From assembly GCF_000337515.1 (NCBI RefSeq), contig NZ_AOIQ01000008.1, positions 1 to 39,946 on the forward strand: a DNA stretch of 39,946 nucleotides. The letters are read 5' to 3'. Each line of letters starts with the position of its first letter. Within the stretch, counting starts at the first letter, position 1. Shown here piece by piece: positions 35,362 to 39,946 of this stretch. The DNA comes from Halovivax asiaticus JCM 14624 (GTDB lineage: Archaea; Halobacteriota; Halobacteria; Halobacteriales; Natrialbaceae). Under the pieces are notes generated by a model that was not told the origin of the DNA, ran no database searches, and saw nothing but the letters and a program-made list of their open reading frames with translations. The translations under genes and the position numbers were made by a program.

Positions 35362-35671
35362 GCACGGGATTCTGGCCGTACCAACAATAAACGTGGCGTG
35401 AATTGCCGGCGAGACAACACGAATCCGGCACGCGTGTCTCCACACCGGAGGCCCGCTGATTCCGGGTCGTGAGTCACGTTTGCCTTGCGGACACGGCCCG
35501 TGAAAGCCGGGGTGATTTCCGTCGGGCGGTCGGCAGGTACCTATTCATGTACCGGCGACCCGGCGTCCACCGACAACCGACGCGGCGATGGTGGCCGATC
35601 CGTGGCCGTCGAACGCCGTCCCGGCAAACACACGTCCGTCTAACGGCATTTCGGACCACACGCGGAGTCGA

Positions 35672-36247
35672 ATGACCGACCGAAACGAGTTGCTGACGAC
35701 CGAACGCGGGACCGCCCTTCGCAGCTGGATCGTCGTGGCCGGTCTGATCGCGGCCACGATCGCCACACTCGTGCAGGGGGCGTATCTCTGGGCCGGGCTC
35801 TCGGGGACGATCGTCGCACTTGCCGTCCTCCCTGCCGTCGCGAGGGGGACTCCACTCGTAGTGGCGCCGTGGGTCGTGTTGCTCGTCGCTGCCGTCCCGA
35901 TCTGGGTTCGCCTCGTCGGCGCGTTCCCGGCCGCGGGATTTCTCACCGTCGCCGCCATCGCCCTGCTGGTCACCGTCGAGCTCGACGCGTACACGCCCGT
36001 CGAGATGACACCGCAGTTCGCAGCGGCGTTCGTCGTGATCGCGACGATGGCCGTCGCCGGCGTCTGGGTGATCGGCCAGTGGCTCTCGGATACGCTCGTC
36101 GGGACCACCTTCCTCACGTCGACGGGGGAAGTCATGTGGGACCTGATTCTCGCGACGGCGTTCGGCGGGCTCGGCGGCGTCTTCTTCGTGACGTACGTCG
36201 CTCGACGGGACGACGTGGCGCTCGACGGGTCGGGTGAGACCGCGTGA
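35672..36247 (+). CDS. Multi-pass membrane protein, unknown
   Basis: ATG 35672 gives 191 residues with about five hydrophobic helices (for example SWIVVAGLIAATIATL, PLVVAPWVVLLVAAVPI, AAFVVIATMAVAGVWVI) and a short charged tail. The short loop LDAYTPVEMTPQFA between helices three and four is the most polar part. It overlaps the next gene by four bases (GTGA), so the two are co-translated and may form one membrane complex. No family could be named. Confidence 0.8.
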   Translation: MTDRNELLTTERGTALRSWIVVAGLIAATIATLVQGAYLWAGLSGTIVALAVLPAVARGTPLVVAPWVVLLVAAVPIWVRLVGAFPAAGFLTVAAIALLVTVELDAYTPVEMTPQFAAAFVVIATMAVAGVWVIGQWLSDTLVGTTFLTSTGEVMWDLILATAFGGLGGVFFVTYVARRDDVALDGSGETA

Positions 36248-36900
36248 CGGTCGCAGACGGGGGTACGAGCGAGGGAGCGGTTTCGTCCCGACGAGGGTGG
36301 CAGTTCGTCCACGGGATACAGCTCCTGCTCGGATTGATCGTCGGCTACGCGGTCGTAACGGTGAACCTCACGCTCCTCATCAACGCCGGCATTCCGTTGG
36401 TCATCACGACCCTGCCGTGGGTGCTCGATCGTCTCTACGGACACCAGATGGGCGTCGGATTGGCTGCGTGGATTTCGATCGCTTCCGTCCTCCACGCAGT
36501 GGGCGCACTCGGTCCGTACACGATGTTCGGCTGGTACGATTCGGTCACGCACACGGTTTCTGCGACGCTCGTCGCCGGAGCGGGCTACGCGATCGTCGAC
36601 GCGATCGACCGCTCGAGCGAAGCGGTCGACCTCCCCGGCGAGTTCCGGTTCGTGTTCATCCTCGTCTTCGTCCTGGCGTTCGGCGTCCTCTGGGAGATCG
36701 CAGAGTTCGCCTCGGCCGGCTTCGCGAGCCTGCTCGGCGGCGAACCCGTCCTGGCGCAATACGGGACCGACGACATCGTCTTCGATCTGATTTACAACGC
36801 CGTCGGGGCGGTACTCGTCGCCCTGTGGGCCACTGGGTACTTCGACGGCGTGGCAGGCCTCCTCGATCGTCGCATCGAAGAAGGTGACGATACGTCCTGA
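36244..36900 (+). CDS. Membrane protein, DUF2238-like
   Basis: Begins at GTG 36244, overlapping the previous stop. The 218 residues contain about six membrane helices. The segments MFGWYDSVTHTVSATLV, LWEIAEFASAG and YGTDDIVFDLIYNAVGA follow the pattern of the DUF2238/YjdF family (polar YD, H, E and D residues in helices, then a TxxD-DL-N-GA motif). The function of that family is not established. It is the second gene of a two-gene membrane operon. Confidence 0.8.
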   Translation: MTVADGGTSEGAVSSRRGWQFVHGIQLLLGLIVGYAVVTVNLTLLINAGIPLVITTLPWVLDRLYGHQMGVGLAAWISIASVLHAVGALGPYTMFGWYDSVTHTVSATLVAGAGYAIVDAIDRSSEAVDLPGEFRFVFILVFVLAFGVLWEIAEFASAGFASLLGGEPVLAQYGTDDIVFDLIYNAVGAVLVALWATGYFDGVAGLLDRRIEEGDDTS

Positions 36901-37025
36901 GGCCGTCACATTCAACCGTTACGCGGAGATCACTCGACACCCGCCCCGACCCAGACAGAACGTAGCACCAGAAACCGGCGGGGCCGGTCGGATTGGACCG
37001 GATTCGCTCGATCCTTACAGGAGCG

Positions 37026-38186
37026 TTACAACTCCCCGTCGACTATCTCGGCGACTCGCTGCCGATCGAACAGGTTCTCCTCGACACCGTAGAGCTGTCT
37101 CGCCGCTCGCTCGGTTACCACGAGGTTCGTGATCGGACCCTGGTAGAGCGGCCCGCCGCGGTAGACGTCGCCGTTCTCCACAGCGGAGAGCTTCCGCGCC
37201 GTGTTATCGGATTCCATGGTGGAGACGATCGTGTCCTGGAACTCGGCGGCCGTCTTCGCCTCTTGCCCACGGAAGAGAATCACGTCGGGGTCGATGTCGA
37301 GGAGAGTCTCGTAGCCGACCGCGCCACGTGAGTTGTGAAAGTCCCGGACGTCCGTCTCGGCAAAGGCGTCGACGACGCCCAGCTCTCGCCACTGCTTGAA
37401 ACTCGTCCCCTCGTCGATGAGGTACGGAGAGAACTCGCCCATACTCGCCTCGGTCGCCCACATGATCGCGACGCTCGGGCGCTCTCCCTCGGGCGGAACG
37501 ACGTCCGAGAGCGTCTCCTGGAACTCGTCGTGAAGGGTCGCGAACGCCTCGTAGCGCTCGGTCTCCTGAAACAGTTCGGCGAGTTTCTCGAACGCCTCGT
37601 ACAGCGAGAGATACTCGTAATCGTGCCAGTCGTAACCTCTCGAGAAGATACTGTTGGCGAAGAAGGGTGTGCCCGTCTGCTCGATCAGGTCGATATCGCT
37701 CTGCTCCCAGCCCGAGGTCCGCCCGAGAATGAAGTTCGGGTCGTTGACGAACACGTCGACGTCCTCGGCGAGCCCCAGGAACTTCTCCGGCGTCAACTCG
37801 CCCTCCCAGAGAGACGTCATGTCGCTCTTGTCGACGCTCACACCTGGAATTTCGTCGTAATACTGGGTGTGATAGCGCGAGGCGAGGTACACCGCGTCGG
37901 GCGGTGACTGCCCCAGTGCGATCCCCATGTCCGCCCAGCTACCGTTGTTCGCCGCCCACGACTCGGGGACGGCGTCGAACTCGACCTCGCCGACCGGCGG
38001 CATCGACACGGTGTATGGACCGCCATCGTACCCGTCGTCGCTATTCCCGTTTTCACCAGTACTGTCGTCACCGGAGTTCCCGTTCTCGTCCTGTTCGGAG
38101 AGACACCCCGCCAGTGCGCTTACGCCCGCCGCAGCCACTCCGGTTCGAAGGACGGTTCGTCTGGTCACCCGCGAATCGTCGGTCAT
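37026..38186 (-). CDS. Iron/siderophore ABC transporter substrate-binding lipoprotein
   Basis: The 386-residue protein starts with a twin-arginine signal (VTRRTVLRTG, R9-R10) and a lipobox LAGC28, followed by a low-complexity Asn/Asp/Gly linker, the usual haloarchaeal anchor. The body has the two-lobe layout of the Fe3+-siderophore/cobalamin binding family (GVDAFAETD-like and DPDVILFRGQE segments, long connecting helix near 220-250). It captures a metal chelate outside the cell and hands it to the permease. The downstream order on the other side (ATPase, permease) and the DtxR-type palindrome directly before its ATG support iron. A cobalamin role is possible but less likely. Confidence 0.85.
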   Translation of the reverse strand: MTDDSRVTRRTVLRTGVAAAGVSALAGCLSEQDENGNSGDDSTGENGNSDDGYDGGPYTVSMPPVGEVEFDAVPESWAANNGSWADMGIALGQSPPDAVYLASRYHTQYYDEIPGVSVDKSDMTSLWEGELTPEKFLGLAEDVDVFVNDPNFILGRTSGWEQSDIDLIEQTGTPFFANSIFSRGYDWHDYEYLSLYEAFEKLAELFQETERYEAFATLHDEFQETLSDVVPPEGERPSVAIMWATEASMGEFSPYLIDEGTSFKQWRELGVVDAFAETDVRDFHNSRGAVGYETLLDIDPDVILFRGQEAKTAAEFQDTIVSTMESDNTARKLSAVENGDVYRGGPLYQGPITNLVVTERAARQLYGVEENLFDRQRVAEIVDGEL

Positions 38187-38190
38187 CGGT

Positions 38191-38206
38191 TTTAGGTTGG
38201 CCTAAA
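38191..38206. promoter_or_regulatory. DtxR/IdeR-type iron-responsive operator
   Basis: TTTAGGTTGGCCTAAA is an inverted repeat (TTTAGG and CCTAAA around TTGG) ending four bases before the ATG of the binding protein. It closely resembles the TTAGG-containing sites of DtxR/IdeR/SirR iron repressors. On the minus strand it overlaps the A+T-rich promoter stretch TGTAAATTTAG, so a bound repressor would block transcription when iron is plentiful. Confidence 0.6.
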
Positions 38207-38288
38207 TTTACAAAAGCGTTCCGAAAGCGCCCGGTTCGGTTCAGATTCGTGCCGATCAGCCGGATAGGAAACGATATCCAAACGCCCC

Positions 38289-39155
38289 TCACCGGTCTGG
38301 CAGTGCCCGTCTCGGCAAGACCTGCAGGTCGGGCTCCGTCTTGACCGTCGCCTCGACGCCGAAGACATCGGCGAGTAGCGACTCGGTGACAACCTCCTCG
38401 GGTGGTCCCCAGTCGTACAGTTCGCCGTCGCACATCGCGATCAGATAGTCGGCGAAGCGGGCCGCCTGCGAGATGTCGTGGAGGATGACGGCGACGGTGA
38501 CGCCCTGCTGTTCGTTCAGCTGGCGAATCGTTTCGAGCACGCGGAACTGATGGTGAACGTCCAGGAACGTGGTCGGCTCGTCGAGCAGGAGGACGTCAGT
38601 TTCCTGGGCGAGGACCATCGCGATCCAGGCCAGTTGTTTCTGGCCGCCGCTCAGCTGGCCCAGTTCCGTCTCTCGCAAGTGGTCGATCCCGGCGAGTTCG
38701 AAGGCCCGGTCGACCGCCTCGTGGTCGGCCGCACTCACCCCCTCGAAGAACCCGCGGTACGGATACCGACCGTGATAGACGAGGTCCTCGACCGAGATGG
38801 AGCCGACCGAGTCGTTCTCCTGGGAGAGGACGCCGAGTTCGCGGGCCAGTTCCTTGCCACCGAACGAGTCGAGGTCCTCGCCGTGGATCCTGACCGATCC
38901 GGCCGCCGGTTCGAGGTGAGCGGAGAGCGCTTTCAGTAGCGTCGACTTGCCGCTTCCGTTCGGTCCGACCAGGGCGGTGATCGCCCCCTCTGGAACGTCG
39001 AGACGGGCACACTCGACGACCGATTCCTCGCTCGTCGGGTATCGGAGGTCGAGATCGTCGCCGACGAGTGCGCTCTGGACGGCGACGCCGTCCTCGTCGG
39101 TGAGTCCGATCGACATTTCACCCGGTTCAACCACGTTGGAGTCGGTTTCTGTCAT
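38289..39155 (-). CDS. ABC transporter ATPase for iron/siderophore uptake (FecE/BtuD-like)
   Basis: The 288-residue protein has Walker A G64-PNGSGKS71, the Q-loop segment VLSQEND, ABC signature L168-SGGQKQ, Walker B LLLLDEPTTFLD (D192-E193) and the H-loop VILHDISQAA, in the usual order for the Fec/BtuD family. The first 35 residues are an acidic extension. It energises uptake through the FecCD-type permease, whose stop overlaps its start by the shared ATGA. The binding-protein gene follows on the same strand after about 100 bp. Confidence 0.93.
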   Translation of the reverse strand: MTETDSNVVEPGEMSIGLTDEDGVAVQSALVGDDLDLRYPTSEESVVECARLDVPEGAITALVGPNGSGKSTLLKALSAHLEPAAGSVRIHGEDLDSFGGKELARELGVLSQENDSVGSISVEDLVYHGRYPYRGFFEGVSAADHEAVDRAFELAGIDHLRETELGQLSGGQKQLAWIAMVLAQETDVLLLDEPTTFLDVHHQFRVLETIRQLNEQQGVTVAVILHDISQAARFADYLIAMCDGELYDWGPPEEVVTESLLADVFGVEATVKTEPDLQVLPRRALPDR

Positions 39156-39946
39156 CAGAGTTCACCCATGGACTGGTTTCGCCGCATCAGGTAGAGGAAG
39201 TACGGCCCGCCAACGACGCCCGTGACGACGCCCACCGGGAGTTGCGTGCCGGACAGGGCGAGTCGCGCGCCGACGTCGGCGACGACCATCAACGCTGGGC
39301 CCGCGAAGACGCATCCGAGGATCACGCGGCGGTAGTCGCCCCCGACCGTGTTTCGCACGATGTGGGGGACGACGAGGCCGAAGAAGCTGACGATACCTGC
39401 GACGGCGATGGCGACGCTCGCCGCCACGATCGCGACCACCGACAGCAGAAACCGCGTTCGTTCGACGTTCATGCCAAGCGACTGTGCGGTGCGCTCGCCG
39501 AGCACCAGCACGTTGAGTTGGCGCGCACCCGCGAGAGCGAGGACGATCGCCACGATTCCGGGAATCAACGCGATCCTGACTTCCTCCCAGCCTGTGGCCG
39601 TGAGCGAGCCAGTCAGCCACGAGACCGCCGTCTGGACGACGCCGAGGTCGTCGGCGAAGAAGAACAGCCCCTGCTGAAGCGACTGAAAGACCATGTTGAC
39701 GATCACGCCGGCCAGGACGAGCCGGACGGGGCTGGTGCCACCCTTCCAGGCGATCGCGTAGACCGTGAGGAAGGCGACGGCCCCACCGATGGTCGCAAAC
39801 AGCGGGAGCAAGGTCGCCAGCCCACTGAAGACGATCAACGTCGCGAGCACGGCGAACCCGGCGCCCGAACTCACGCCGAGAACGAACGGGCTCGCCAGTT
39901 CGTTGCGCGTCACCGCCTGGAAGATCGCACCGGAAACCGCGAGCGT
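39155..39946 (-). CDS. FecCD-type permease of the iron/siderophore ABC transporter, 5' end outside window
   Basis: The frame is open to the right edge, so the true start lies beyond the window; 263 residues are visible. They begin in the conserved VSGAIFQA...TRNELASPFVLGVSSGAGFA region of FecCD/BtuC permeases and continue with about eight membrane helices, ending GGPYFLYLMRR. The stop overlaps the ATPase start (39155-39157). Together with the ATPase and binding protein it forms a complete importer. Confidence 0.92.
   Translation of the reverse strand, partial: TLAVSGAIFQAVTRNELASPFVLGVSSGAGFAVLATLIVFSGLATLLPLFATIGGAVAFLTVYAIAWKGGTSPVRLVLAGVIVNMVFQSLQQGLFFFADDLGVVQTAVSWLTGSLTATGWEEVRIALIPGIVAIVLALAGARQLNVLVLGERTAQSLGMNVERTRFLLSVVAIVAASVAIAVAGIVSFFGLVVPHIVRNTVGGDYRRVILGCVFAGPALMVVADVGARLALSGTQLPVGVVTGVVGGPYFLYLMRRNQSMGEL

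Noticed and set aside
35545-36915. 456-aa minus-strand open frame over the two membrane protein genes
   Set aside because: Low-complexity Arg/Asp/Thr-rich sequence without domains; the plus-strand frames give coherent membrane proteins with a GTGA overlap.

Overview
The window comes from a halophilic archaeon (class Halobacteria). Proteins are acidic, the flanking DNA is G+C-rich, transcripts look leaderless with TATA-like boxes close to the start codons, secreted proteins carry twin-arginine lipoprotein signals, and a digeranylgeranylglyceryl-phosphate-synthase-like UbiA enzyme (archaeal lipid synthesis) is present. No protein or RNA comparison could be run; family calls rest on motifs read by eye.

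Layout. 1-3.2 kb is ordinary chromosome: a RecA-fold ATPase (partial), UbiA-type prenyltransferase, a small protein and a tandem universal stress protein. At 3228-3302 lies an intact tRNA-Arg(TCG). Its 3' end (14 bp exact, with looser similarity to about 50 bp) is repeated at 32308-32350, next to the start of a tyrosine integrase. The roughly 29 kb between the two copies is therefore read as an integrated genomic island. The island is more A+T-rich than its flanks and is packed with apparent genome-defence genes and decayed genes.

Inside the island: (i) an eight-gene locus at 3.5-13.4 kb, made of a divergent GHKL-ATPase/PD-(D/E)XK protein, a PLD-helicase, a 67-aa protein, a DndD-like SMC ATPase, a 146-aa protein, an SPPY-type DNA methyltransferase, an unknown 200-aa protein and a divergent cytidine-deaminase-fold protein. 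It resembles the helicase-methylase-ATPase (Hma) style of defence locus but has extra parts. (ii) A two-gene operon at 14.2-18.9 kb pairing a nitrilase-fold protein with a Rad50/SMC-like ATPase, which looks like an effector plus SMC sensor. (iii) A graveyard at 18.9-21.9 kb with two frameshifted genes and a set of stem-loops spaced about 200 bp apart. (iv) A second integrase preceded by a ribbon-helix-helix protein. (v) A Fic/Doc-like protein with a 34-aa convergent reading frame, and a two-TM protein. (vi) An McrBC-type restriction pair with modified-base-reader-like domains, preceded by a MutY-like remnant. (vii) A truncated DUF429 gene and the integrase at the island end.

32.4-39.9 kb returns to G+C-rich chromosome: an unknown protein, a lipoprotein, pirin, a membrane-anchored HNH protein, two membrane proteins, and an iron/siderophore ABC uptake operon (binding protein, ATPase, permease) whose first gene has a DtxR-type palindrome immediately upstream.

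The most interesting candidates are the eight-gene locus, especially its deaminase-like member with a displaced catalytic acid, and the nitrilase-SMC pair.
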